A stretch of DNA of 64,000 nucleotides from assembly GCF_029893585.1 (NCBI RefSeq), contig NZ_JARXYX010000001.1, positions 248,001 through 312,000 on the forward strand, in the 5' to 3' direction. The position numbers and the translations under genes are program-made. The DNA comes from Streptomyces sp. LBL. GTDB lineage: Bacteria > Actinomycetota > Actinomycetes > Streptomycetales > Streptomycetaceae. This document shows, piece by piece, positions 40,043 through 49,848 of the stretch. Position 1 is the first letter of the stretch; each line of letters opens with the position of its first letter. The notes beneath the pieces were generated by a model. It ran no database searches. It had not been told where the DNA came from and saw only the letters and a program-made list of their open reading frames with translations.

Positions 40043-40234
40043 ACGCGCCATCATAACGATCGCCTCGGTCATCGCACCCCCGGACCAGCCCGGGTGACGT
40101 GTCCCCTGTTCCGCCGGGCGGCTCCCTCATGTCGTCCGATACGCCGGAACCGGCGGACGCGGGACATCTTCTGTGCGACTCGCGGCAAAAGGTACTGATT
40201 CGAGGTGCTTTTCCCTGAGACCTAGGAGAGATGC

Positions 40235-41602
40235 ATGGCCCACAGACACATCGGCGCGGCCTGCGCCGCCATGACCGCGCTCGGTGCCCTGGTGCTGACG
40301 GCACTGCCCGGGGCCGCGGCGGCCGCACCCCCCGTACCGGCGGACGGCCCTTCGGCCGCGAGAACGCTCGGGGCCGGCACCCCGTCGACCGCGATGCTGC
40401 GCGCGCTGCGACGCGATCTGGGGCTGACGAACGCTCAGGCCAGGACGCGGCTGGAGAACGAGGCCGAGGCGGGGACGCGCGCGGGCCGACTGCAGATCGC
40501 CCTGGGCAAGCGCTTCGCCGGCGCCTGGGTGAGCGGCGCGACCTCCGCCGACCTCACCGTCGCGACCACCGACGTCGCCGACGCGCCCGCCATCGTGGCC
40601 GACGGAGCGAGGGCCTCGATCGTCCGGACCGGTCTGGCGGACCTCAAAGCGGCCAAGGCGAAACTGGACTCCGCCACGACGACCACCACCGTGCCGGAAG
40701 TACCCGTCCGCTACGTCGACGTGCGCACCAACCACGTGACGCTCCAGGCCACGAGCCGGGCCGCCGCGGACGCCCTCGTCGCCGCCGCCGGAGTCGACAG
40801 CAAGCTGGTGAAAGTGAGGGTGTCGGCGGACCGGCCGCGCGCCCTGTACGACATCCGCGGCGGCGACGCCTACTACATCGAGAACACCGCCCGTTGCTCC
40901 GTCGGTTTCGCCGTCACCAAGGCGGACCAGCAGGGCTTCGCCAGCGCGGGGCACTGCGGCAAGGCGGGGGACACGACCACCGGCTTCAACATGGTGGCCC
41001 AAGGCACCTTCCAGGCCTCCGTCTTCCCCGGACACGACATGTCGTGGGTGGGCGCCAACAGCGACTGGACCGCGACGGCCGCCGTCAAGGGCGAGGGGGA
41101 CCAGGACGTTCAGGTCGCCGGCTCGACGCAGGCCCTGGTCGGTGCAGCGATCTGCCGCTCCGGGTCGACCACCGGCTGGCACTGCGGCACCATCGAGCAG
41201 CACGACACCAGCGTCACCTACTCGGAAGGCACCGTCGACGGCGTGACGCGCACGACGGTGTGTGCCGAGCCGGGCGACTCGGGCGGCCCCTACCTCTCGG
41301 GCGCGCAGGCGCAGGGTGTCACCTCAGGCGGCTCCGGCGACTGCACGAGGGGTGGCACCACCTTCTACCAGCCCATCAACCCGGTGCTCAGTACCTACGG
41401 ACTCGTTCTGAAGACCAACGCGGCGCAGACCGAGACCCCCGCGACCCCCGTCGATCCGACCAGTTCCTGGGTGAGCGGCCGGGTCTACGACGTCGGGGCG
41501 CAGGTCACGTACGACGGTGTCACCTATCTGTGTCTGCAGAGCCACCAGGCGCAGGGCGTGTTGCAGCCGGCCGCCACGCCCGCTCTGTGGCAGCGCCTCT
41601 GA
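40235..41602 (+). CDS. Secreted S1 protease with pro-domain and C-terminal chitin-binding module (streptogrisin C-like)
   Basis: 455 residues. Sec signal ending near A-A-A-A-A-P, then an alpha-lytic-type pro-region (residues ~40-205) that assists folding and is removed. The chymotrypsin-like domain has the His in S-A-G-H-C-G, the Asp in P-G-H-D-M-S-W-V and the Ser in E-P-G-D-S-G-G-P-Y. A T/P linker leads to a C-terminal chitin-binding type 3 module (W-V-S-G-R-V-Y-D-V-G-A-Q-V-T-Y with final L-W-Q-R-L). The module order resembles streptogrisin C. Start ATG preceded by AGGAGAG. Confidence 0.94.
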   Translation: MAHRHIGAACAAMTALGALVLTALPGAAAAAPPVPADGPSAARTLGAGTPSTAMLRALRRDLGLTNAQARTRLENEAEAGTRAGRLQIALGKRFAGAWVSGATSADLTVATTDVADAPAIVADGARASIVRTGLADLKAAKAKLDSATTTTTVPEVPVRYVDVRTNHVTLQATSRAAADALVAAAGVDSKLVKVRVSADRPRALYDIRGGDAYYIENTARCSVGFAVTKADQQGFASAGHCGKAGDTTTGFNMVAQGTFQASVFPGHDMSWVGANSDWTATAAVKGEGDQDVQVAGSTQALVGAAICRSGSTTGWHCGTIEQHDTSVTYSEGTVDGVTRTTVCAEPGDSGGPYLSGAQAQGVTSGGSGDCTRGGTTFYQPINPVLSTYGLVLKTNAAQTETPATPVDPTSSWVSGRVYDVGAQVTYDGVTYLCLQSHQAQGVLQPAATPALWQRL

Positions 41603-41645
41603 CCTGGCGCGACTGACCCGGCGCAACAGGGGACGCGACACGAGG

Positions 41646-41681
41646 CGACGGTGCACCGCCCCACCGGGCGGTGCACCGTCG
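41646..41681. terminator. Bidirectional terminator between convergent genes
   Basis: CGACGGTGCACCGCCC pairs perfectly with GGGCGGTGCACCGTCG around the loop CACC: a 16-bp stem midway between the protease and the secreted protein gene. Confidence 0.85.
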
Positions 41682-41712
41682 CGGAGATGCCAGTCCCCTG
41701 ACCGGCGGGGTG

Positions 41713-42162
41713 TCAGTACCAGCTGGTGGAGGCCAGCTCCTGGGCGTCACAGGCAAGCAGGGCCCGCGAGACGCGGCCGTTGAGGTTGTTGCCGATCTTC
41801 GTGTAGGCGTAGTTGATGCCCGCGTCGACGGTCTCGGACACCCATCCGTCGACGCGCCCCGTGCCGGAGTTCGACCGCTCCAGCACAGCGGCGCAGTTGG
41901 CCCGGGAGTTCTCGATCCGGGCGAACGACCCGCACTTGGCGGAATAGAAGTACTTCAGGGCCATCCCCTGGGCGTAGCGCGTGGCACCGACCTGCTGGAA
42001 CGTGCCCGAACAGCTGGAGACGGTGGGGTACTGGCCCTCCATCGCGTACGCCCCGTAGTTGCCGCCCTGGACCGGGGCGGCGTAAGCGGAGACCTGAGTG
42101 AGCGCCAGCACCGCGGCGGCACCCCCCGTGGCCAGCAGAGTCGTGAGTGATCGGCGGCTCAT
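41713..42162 (-). CDS. Secreted hypothetical protein (DUF2690-like)
   Basis: 149 residues. The signal peptide (R-R-S-L-T-T-L-L-A-T-G-G-A-A-A-V-L-A-L) is cleaved near A-Y-A-A-P. The mature domain has four cysteines and a motif A-L-K-Y-F-Y-S-A-K-C-G-S-F-A-R-I that resembles the repeats of DUF2690 proteins; the assignment is tentative. A purine-rich region precedes the gene. Confidence 0.75.
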   Translation of the reverse strand: MSRRSLTTLLATGGAAAVLALTQVSAYAAPVQGGNYGAYAMEGQYPTVSSCSGTFQQVGATRYAQGMALKYFYSAKCGSFARIENSRANCAAVLERSNSGTGRVDGWVSETVDAGINYAYTKIGNNLNGRVSRALLACDAQELASTSWY

Positions 42163-42332
42163 GAGCCCTCTTTCCCGTGTCGGCGGTGTGCTGGACGAGC
42201 GACGTACGCCGACTGCGCGCCGGCCACCGCTCGTCCGGTGACCCTACGAGACGAAACCGCCCGCCGGTGCCTGACACATGTCAGGGTCGGACGCCCACCT
42301 CGGACGGTCGGACGAGGTGGGCGAAGACCACC

Positions 42333-42426
42333 AGGAAAGGGAAGGAGAGGGAAGGAGAGGGAAGGGCAAAGCGAGGGGAAGGGCAAAGCGAGGCAGAGGG
42401 GAAGGCGAGGCAGAGGGGAAAGGGAG
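42333..42426. repeat. Purine-rich imperfect repeat tract
   Basis: About 90 bases almost free of T on the plus strand, made of imperfect repeats: GGGAAGGAGA twice, GGGAAGGGCAAAGCGAGG and variants such as CAGAGGGGAAGGCGAGG. Its many G-triplets could form quadruplexes. The composition recalls the (GGGAA)n tract at 27.6 kb. Confidence 0.7.
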
Positions 42427-42436
42427 CGCAGGCCGG

Positions 42437-42463
42437 GCCGCCGCCGTGCGGTGCGGCGGCGGC
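42437..42463 (-). terminator. Terminator after the GGMHTGGGAL-repeat gene
   Basis: GCCGCCGCCG pairs with CGGCGGCGGC over a 7-base loop, 30 bases past the stop. Confidence 0.55.
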
Positions 42464-42493
42464 GGCCGCGGTTGCTATCGCGTCGGGCATGGC

Positions 42494-43015
42494 TCAAGCC
42501 GTGCTTGCGGCCGACCTGTTGCGGCGGGCCGCGTACAGACCGGTCGCGGCGACGCCCAGGACGGCCAGGCCGCCCGCGGTCATGCCGGGCGAGGCGAGCG
42601 CGCCGCCCCCGGTGTGCATCCCGCCGCTGGGCTTCTCGTGGTCGCCGTAGGAGCCCTTCTCGCCCTTCTCGCTCTTCTCGTGGTCATCGCCGTACGACTC
42701 CTTCTCGTACCCGTCTTTCTTGTCCTTCTCGTACCCCTCGTCCTTGTACGTCTCCGGGTCGTACTTCGGGTCCTTCGCGGCGCCCCACTCGCCGTCGCTC
42801 ACCGCGGTGAGCGCGCCGCCACCTGTGTGCATCCCGCCGTGTGGCGCGTCGTGGCTGCTGTCCTTGTCGTGCTCCTTACTGTAGGAAGAGTCTTCCTTGC
42901 CGTAGGAAGATTCCTCGTGGTCCCAGTCGCTGTCGCCCGCGTAGGCGCCGGGTGTGGCGATCGCAAGGACGGCGGAGGCGGCCGCGATGGCCAGGAACGT
43001 GCGTGTGGAGCGCAT
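42494..43015 (-). CDS. Surface protein with duplicated G-G-M-H-T-G-G-G-A-L motif
   Basis: 173 residues. Signal peptide (R-T-F-L-A-I-A-A-A-S-A-V-L-A-I-A) cleaved near A-Y-A-G-D. The middle is extremely hydrophilic: runs of D, E, K, H, S and Y such as S-S-Y-G-K-E-D-S-S-Y-S-K-E. The motif G-G-M-H-T-G-G-G-A-L occurs twice, the second copy leading into a C-terminal membrane helix (A-G-G-L-A-V-L-G-V-A-A-T-G-L-Y) and a basic tail A-R-R-N-R. It should be exported and held in the membrane. Function unknown. The inner ATG was chosen as the natural signal start. Confidence 0.8.
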   Translation of the reverse strand: MRSTRTFLAIAAASAVLAIATPGAYAGDSDWDHEESSYGKEDSSYSKEHDKDSSHDAPHGGMHTGGGALTAVSDGEWGAAKDPKYDPETYKDEGYEKDKKDGYEKESYGDDHEKSEKGEKGSYGDHEKPSGGMHTGGGALASPGMTAGGLAVLGVAATGLYAARRNRSAASTA

Positions 43016-43224
43016 CCCGAGTTCCTTCCGTCTCGGCCCGGGCAGCTGGCGTCGCGTCAGCTGGACTGACCCGGCCTCGACGTGATCCACCGTCAGTCAC
43101 CCCCGGAGATCCCACCACTCAAGGCGCTCACACGGGCGAACGCGCCACTCCCGTACCCCCTCTCCACCGGTGAGTGTCGCAAGCCGGCGACCAGCCACGG
43201 CGCGGGCCCGCGGAGCAGGGATGA

Positions 43225-43312
43225 GTCCGGCCGACCGTCAGCCCCTGAGGACAGTAGGTACGGCCGACGGTCAGCCTTTGAGGGGAGTCCGGCCGACCGT
43301 CAGTCCTTGAGG
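43225..43312. repeat. Three direct ~26-bp repeats spanning the 3' end of the CYTH-CHAD gene
   Basis: GTCCGGCCGACCGTCAG then (Y)CC(T)TGAGG occurs at about 43225, 43258 and 43287 with small changes. The last copy includes the stop codon of the gene, so its final codons have been duplicated twice downstream. Confidence 0.6.
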
Positions 43313-44838
43313 GCCTTGCGCAGCGCGGGGTCCGACGCGCGGGCCCACACCCCCGGCAGCTCACGCTGCCGCTCGCGGGCCGACACCTGTTCCCGGCCGT
43401 ACAGGAGCCCCCAGGTGAAGCTCGCCTCCCCCACCGTGCCCGCCGCACCCGCCAGACGGCGCAGCTCGTCCCGTGCCACCACACTGTCCTGGTGGTCCCC
43501 GAGGACTTTCTGGACGGCCTTGACGCGCTTCCCGAGACGCTGGGCGGGCTTGCCGAGCGAGGCACGGGCCGGCTCCGTCACGTACCGGGCCTTTTTGGCC
43601 GCCTTGCGCGCCTGATGGAGCGCCTTGTCCCGGTCCGTCCCGGGTGACAGCTCCAGAGCCGCTCGGACACGGCCGGCGAACCGGTCGTACTCCTTGAGGA
43701 CCGCCTTGGCCGTCACGGCCTTCGGTTCCCTCGCGGCCTTGCGCCGCAGTGGAGGCTGTGCGACCAGGTCGGCGAGTGAGTCCAGCAGGGCCACATAGCG
43801 CGGCGACGCCAAGGCCTCCTGGGTGCGGGTGCGGGCCTCGGAGTCCTTGGTCACGTGCCACGCCTGGAGCCGGGCGGTGACCGGGCCCATGACGAGTTCC
43901 CGCGGGAGGGCCTCGACACCGGAACTGAGCCTTTTTTGAAGCACCTCGTGGTCGCGTTCCACACTCAGTTCACCGGCCAGCCATCTGAGCTCCTCGCGGA
44001 CCGGGTCGGTCGCCTCGCGGTCCAGGACCGAACGGTAGGACCGCAGCACGCTCCGTAGCCGACGGCAGGCGACCCGCATCTGGTGCACCGAGTCCGGCAC
44101 GTTCCGGCGCACCGCGGGATCGAGGTCCACCACGGTCCGCACCTGGTTCTCCACGTATCCGAGGAGCAGGTCGCCGGCTGAGCCTTCGACCACCCTCTCG
44201 GCACGTGCGCCCGGCAGGCGGGACGCGCTCACCGCCGTCTCCTCCAGCGCCCGGGCGAGCTTGGACGGCGCCGACAGCCGCTCGACGTCGCCCTCGCGCA
44301 GCGCCTTGTCCACGGCCCTCAGCAGCCCGGGGTCGGCGTCCTCGGCGAGTTCGACCTCCAGCTCCGTCCATGACGCGCGCGTGGCGCCGGGGAGCAGGGA
44401 CTCCGCCTCGACCGCGTCGATACTCAACTCGGCCAGCGCGTTGCCGTCGGTGTCGACGAGTTCGTGCTTGTGACGCTCGGTGCGCAGACGCACGACCGGC
44501 CGCAGCTCCGCGCCCCGGGTCCGTGAGATCACCAGGTCACGCAGATCGTCCGGAATCGTGTCGGACAGCGGGACGCGCACTTCCTCCCGGCTGTCGCCCG
44601 ACAGCGGCAGCTTCAGATGCCAGCCCGCGTCGGCCCCGCCCGTCCTGCGGCGCAGGGTGGCCGAGGCGCCGGTCAGACGCAGGTCCACGGTGTCGTAGTA
44701 CACGGCGTCGAGGTCGTCGGTGCCTCGGTCCGCGACGGACGCGATGCCGCCCACGCCGGCGAGGTCCGGCAGCCAGGAGGTGTCGTCGGCCGTCGGGGCT
44801 TCGTACTTTCGCTCTGTCTCTCGTGTCGACTGGGCCAT
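43300..44838 (-). CDS. CYTH and CHAD domain protein
   Basis: 512 residues. The N-terminal CYTH domain starts with the metal/phosphate motif E-T-E-R-K-Y-E and has W-H-L-K-L-P and E-L-E-V-E-L-A-E. The C-terminal CHAD domain is helical with many conserved His, Arg and Lys, including V-H-Q-M-R-V-A-C-R-R-L-R-S-V-L and L-H-Q-A-R-K-A-A-K-K-A-R-Y. Such pairs bind polyphosphate through CHAD and act on triphosphate compounds through CYTH. Cytosolic. ATG with GGAGG upstream chosen over one five codons earlier. Confidence 0.93.
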   Translation of the reverse strand: MAQSTRETERKYEAPTADDTSWLPDLAGVGGIASVADRGTDDLDAVYYDTVDLRLTGASATLRRRTGGADAGWHLKLPLSGDSREEVRVPLSDTIPDDLRDLVISRTRGAELRPVVRLRTERHKHELVDTDGNALAELSIDAVEAESLLPGATRASWTELEVELAEDADPGLLRAVDKALREGDVERLSAPSKLARALEETAVSASRLPGARAERVVEGSAGDLLLGYVENQVRTVVDLDPAVRRNVPDSVHQMRVACRRLRSVLRSYRSVLDREATDPVREELRWLAGELSVERDHEVLQKRLSSGVEALPRELVMGPVTARLQAWHVTKDSEARTRTQEALASPRYVALLDSLADLVAQPPLRRKAAREPKAVTAKAVLKEYDRFAGRVRAALELSPGTDRDKALHQARKAAKKARYVTEPARASLGKPAQRLGKRVKAVQKVLGDHQDSVVARDELRRLAGAAGTVGEASFTWGLLYGREQVSARERQRELPGVWARASDPALRKALKD

Positions 44839-45209
44839 GTCCTCCGCGTACACGCCTCAGCGCGGATCAAACCTCGCGCGCGGGGTCGGTCCGGCGCCGT
44901 ACGCGGTGGCCGAGCCCGTCGAGCCGGGCGGCGGTGCGGCGGCCGGACCAGGTGGGCTCGTGGCGCTCGGCGGGGGAGTCGCCCTGGGTCGGACCCGTCA
45001 GCGCCCGTCCTCCTCGTGTCGGGGAACGACCCCGGGCGCTCGTGGTCCGGTCGGCGCGATCCACCGGCGGCCCGCCGATGACCGGGACCCGCAGCCCTTC
45101 GCACGGTTCGGGCGGTTCGGGCGGTGTGCGGGGGCGGACTCGCGCGACACTGCCGTGACGAGGAAGGATGGGGGCGTCACCGTAGGCCGAACGATCTGTG
45201 GGAGCGGGC

Positions 45210-46850
<1,641 letters not shown>

Positions 46851-46865
46851 GGCGACAGCTCGGGA

Positions 46866-46889
46866 CGCCGCCCGGGTGTCCGGGCGGCG
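46866..46889 (+). terminator. Terminator of pgm
   Basis: CGCCGCCCGG pairs perfectly with CCGGGCGGCG around GTGT, 16 bases after the stop. Confidence 0.75.
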
Positions 46890-46950
46890 GGCACCACGCG
46901 GACCGGACCGTACACGGCTGCTGAGCCACACCGGTTCCTTCCCCCCGGCC

Positions 46951-46988
46951 ACACCCCACTGGTGCCCGCACACCCCACTGGTGGCCGC
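46951..46988. repeat. 19-bp tandem duplication
   Basis: ACACCCCACTGGTGCCCGC is followed directly by ACACCCCACTGGTGGCCGC, one base different. It lies about 290 bases before the sigma factor gene. Confidence 0.75.
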
Positions 46989-47274
46989 ACCACCGGACGG
47001 CCGCCGCCGCTCGCTGACGTTCTCCGTCACCAGCCAGATCAACCAGTTCCCTCCTGGACGCAACCGCCACCGGGGTGCCACCACGGCGGTTGCGTGCGGT
47101 CCGGGAGAAGTTCGTCTGTGCCCTGTCGAGGGTGGGAAGAGCGGACACTGAGGCCTGACCCGGCCCTGTCCGCAACGCAGTGTGATCTGGATCATAGGGA
47201 CGGAGTGCATCGTGGCGGGGGAGCCACCGCCTTTCCCTAGATGTAAGGGGCTGGCCGGAACGGGGACGGTGCGG

Positions 47275-47781
47275 ATGGAGCAGAGTCGAGCCGAGGGGTT
47301 CGACGGGTTCGTGGCGGCCCGCTGGTCGGCGTTGCTGCACCTCGCCCGTCTCCTCGTGGGAGGCGATCGGCACCGCGCCGAGGACCTGCTCCAAGAGGCT
47401 CTGGTCAAGCTCTGGTTCGTCTGGCCCAAGATCGCCGAGGAGGCGCCGGAGGCGTACCTGCGCAAGGTGCTGGCACGAGCCGCGGCGCGCTCGGCGGGAC
47501 GGCGCTGGTGGGGTGAGCGCCCGGTGGAGCAACTGCCCGACCTGGCGGAGACGGAGGACGTCTCCGCCGCCGTGGTGGAGCGCTCCCGGCTGGAAGCCGC
47601 ACTGGCCCAGTTGCCGCCGCGGCAACGAGCCGCGGTGGTGCTGCGTTACTACCAGGACCTGTCGGAGAAGCAGGTCGCCGAGGTGTTGGGGTGCCCTGTG
47701 GGCACGGCCCGATCCCATGCGTCACGTGGTGTGGCGCGGCTGCGTCGGATTTTGGCGGATGTCATCGAGCCGGTGGGATGA
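47275..47781 (+). CDS. ECF RNA polymerase sigma factor, SigE-like family
   Basis: 168 residues. Region 2 reads F-D-G-F-V-A-A-R-W-S-A-L-L-H-L-A-R-L-L, then D-L-L-Q-E-A-L-V-K-L-W and the promoter-melting K-I-A-E-E-A-P-E-A-Y-L-R-K. Region 4 is L-P-P-R-Q-R-A-A-V-V-L-R-Y-Y with helix-turn-helix K-Q-V-A-E-V-L-G-C-P-V-G-T-A-R-S. Of the SigE type common in Streptomyces and not the cell-envelope sigma-E itself. A membrane protein gene follows 10 bases later and is the likely regulator partner. Confidence 0.9.
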   Translation: MEQSRAEGFDGFVAARWSALLHLARLLVGGDRHRAEDLLQEALVKLWFVWPKIAEEAPEAYLRKVLARAAARSAGRRWWGERPVEQLPDLAETEDVSAAVVERSRLEAALAQLPPRQRAAVVLRYYQDLSEKQVAEVLGCPVGTARSHASRGVARLRRILADVIEPVG

Positions 47782-47791
47782 AGGGGAGGTC

Positions 47792-48334
47792 ATGGATCAC
47801 TTCGAGAGGGAGTTGTCGCGGATGATGCGCGACACCCAGGAACGCGCCCCCTTCGAGTCGCGGCACCGACAACGCCTCCGGTCCAAAGTGCGGTCCCGGC
47901 ATCGGGCCCGCGTGGCACAGCGGGTCGTCGGGTGCGCCCTGGTCGTCGCCGGACTCGGCATCGGCTTCTTCCTGCTGCCCCCCGGCCCCGTCGAGAACAG
48001 GCCGCAGGCTCCCCTTCCCCGGCCCGCGATGAGCCCGGCCCCACCGACCACGACTCCGACTCAGGCGCCGGAGGCGTCCCGGTCCTCGACCGCCGCACCC
48101 CCCACCGGAACCGCCGAAGCGACCGCGACCACCGAAGGGACCGTCGGCCCGTCCGGGGCGCCGACCGTGACCGGAAGTTCGGTCACGGTGCCCTCCGGCC
48201 CGAGCGCCCCCGCGACCACCAACACCCCGCCGCCGACCCTGGACTCGAGGGCGACGCTCGGTCCGTCCGCACCGGCGACCATGCCTTCGAACGTCGACTC
48301 GTCGGCGACCGAAGGCTCGGCCGATACCGGATAG
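47792..48334 (+). CDS. Single-pass membrane protein, probable sigma-factor partner
   Basis: 180 residues. A basic cytoplasmic segment of ~42 residues (E-L-S-R-M-M-R-D-T, R-H-R-Q-R-L-R-S-K-V-R-S-R-H-R-A-R), one helix (V-V-G-C-A-L-V-V-A-G-L-G-I-G-F-F-L-L), then ~115 residues of P/T/S/A-rich extracytoplasmic tail. No zinc anti-sigma motif (HxxxCxxC) is present. Ten bases after the sigma gene with GGGGAGG, so co-transcribed; the anti-sigma role is inferred from position only. Confidence 0.75.
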   Translation: MDHFERELSRMMRDTQERAPFESRHRQRLRSKVRSRHRARVAQRVVGCALVVAGLGIGFFLLPPGPVENRPQAPLPRPAMSPAPPTTTPTQAPEASRSSTAAPPTGTAEATATTEGTVGPSGAPTVTGSSVTVPSGPSAPATTNTPPPTLDSRATLGPSAPATMPSNVDSSATEGSADTG

Positions 48335-48561
48335 GGGGCCTCCACGCTTTCTCTGACCGACCACGACAAGCCACGACAGACACCAGGAAAGCCGTGACAG
48401 ACACCGAAAAAGCCGTGACCGGAGCCTCGTAACTACTGACCCCTGACCCCTGACCGTTGGTCGCACCTTCGCCGCGCGTGATGTCGGCGTGCTCTGCGAC
48501 AGAACACAGACACGGACACATCGTGACAAAAATCGGGACGGCCGCACTGAAGGGCCATTCC

Positions 48562-49848
48562 ATGGATCATCCGGTTCATCCGGATGAACCGAGGGACCCC
48601 TCGACCACCTCCCCGCTGGACCGACTGCCGCTCCGCACACCGGTGTCGGCGCACCACCGGGAGCCCGTACTGGACGTGGTGGTCCCGGTGTTCAACGAGG
48701 AGGCCGAACTGGAAGCGAGTGTGCGGCGGCTCCACGCACATCTGCGCGAGACCTTCCCGTACCCGTTCCGGATCACTGTCGCGGACAACGCCAGCACCGA
48801 CGACACCCCGCGGATCGCTGCCCGGCTGGCCGCCGAGTTACCGGAAGCGCAGTGGCTGCGGCTGGCCGAGAAGGGACGCGGCGGTGCGCTGCACGCGGCG
48901 TGGTCGGGGTCGCGGGCACCGGTGCTCGCATACGTGGACGTGGACCTGTCGACCGATCTGACGGCGCTGCTTCCGCTGGTCGCCCCGCTGATCTCCGGCC
49001 ACTCCGACATCGCGATCGGCACCCGCCTGGCCCGTGGTGCCCGAGTGGTGCGGGGCCCCAAACGGGAGGTCATCTCCCGTTGCTACAACGTCCTGTTGCG
49101 CTCCACCCTCGCCGTGGGCTTCTCCGACGCGCAGTGCGGATTCAAGGCCGTGCGACGTGATGTCGCCGAACGGCTGCTGCCCCTCGTGCAGGACTCGGGG
49201 TGGTTCTTCGACACCGAACTGCTGGTGATAGCCGAGCGGGCCGGGTTGCGCATCCACGAGGTGCCGGTCGACTGGGTGGACGATCCCGACAGCCGGGTCG
49301 ACATCGTCTCCACAGCGCTGGCCGACCTGCGCGGCATCGCCAGGATCGGCCGGTCCCTGGCCCGCGGCACACTTCCGACAGCCGGGCTGCGGCGCGACGT
49401 CGCCGCCCACTCGCCCAGTGGTCTGGCCGGCCAACTGCTCCGCTTCGGAGCGGTGGGAGCCGTGAGCACCGTCGGATACGTGCTGCTGTACGCGCTGTTG
49501 CGCCCGCCGACCGGCCCGCAGGCCGCCAACGCGCTGGCCCTGCTGATCTGCGCGGTCGCCAACACGGCCGCGAACCGTCGGCTCACCTTCGGACTGCGCG
49601 GCCGGGGCGGTGCGCTGCGCCACCAGGCCAAGGGCCTGTTGGTCTTCGCGGTCGGTCTGGCGCTCACCAGCGGATCGCTGGCCGTGCTGCACCAGGTGGC
49701 GCCGAGACCCGCGCGCCCCACGGAGATCGGGGTGCTCGTCGCCGCCAACCTGGCCGCGACACTCCTGCGCTTCCTGCTCTTCCGGGCCTGGGTGTTCTCC
49801 GCCCGTCGCCGCGGGACGGGAGCCATGGACGGACGCACCGCACCATGA
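48562..49848 (+). CDS. Glycosyltransferase 2 fused to a GtrA-like membrane domain
   Basis: 428 residues. The GT2 domain has V-V-V-P-V-F-N-E-E-A-E-L, D-N-A-S-T-D-D-T, the metal-binding D-V-D-L-S-T-D and D-A-Q-C-G-F-K-A-V, as in dolichol/polyprenyl-phosphate sugar synthases. The C-terminal 140 residues (L-L-R-F-G-A-V-G-A-V-S-T-V-G-Y to W-V-F-S-A-R-R) are a four-helix GtrA domain. It probably loads a sugar onto a lipid carrier and flips or presents it. The next gene starts in an ATGA overlap. Confidence 0.92.
   Translation: MDHPVHPDEPRDPSTTSPLDRLPLRTPVSAHHREPVLDVVVPVFNEEAELEASVRRLHAHLRETFPYPFRITVADNASTDDTPRIAARLAAELPEAQWLRLAEKGRGGALHAAWSGSRAPVLAYVDVDLSTDLTALLPLVAPLISGHSDIAIGTRLARGARVVRGPKREVISRCYNVLLRSTLAVGFSDAQCGFKAVRRDVAERLLPLVQDSGWFFDTELLVIAERAGLRIHEVPVDWVDDPDSRVDIVSTALADLRGIARIGRSLARGTLPTAGLRRDVAAHSPSGLAGQLLRFGAVGAVSTVGYVLLYALLRPPTGPQAANALALLICAVANTAANRRLTFGLRGRGGALRHQAKGLLVFAVGLALTSGSLAVLHQVAPRPARPTEIGVLVAANLAATLLRFLLFRAWVFSARRRGTGAMDGRTAP

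Larger units (their letters stand above)
42163..42493. other. Intergenic region with purine-rich tract and terminator
   Basis: Holds the purine tract at 42333-42426 and a hairpin at 42437-42463. No gene seen. Confidence 0.6.
46851..47274. other. Intergenic region between pgm and the sigma factor gene
   Basis: Holds the pgm terminator, a 19-bp tandem duplication and the presumed sigma-gene promoter. No gene seen. Confidence 0.5.
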
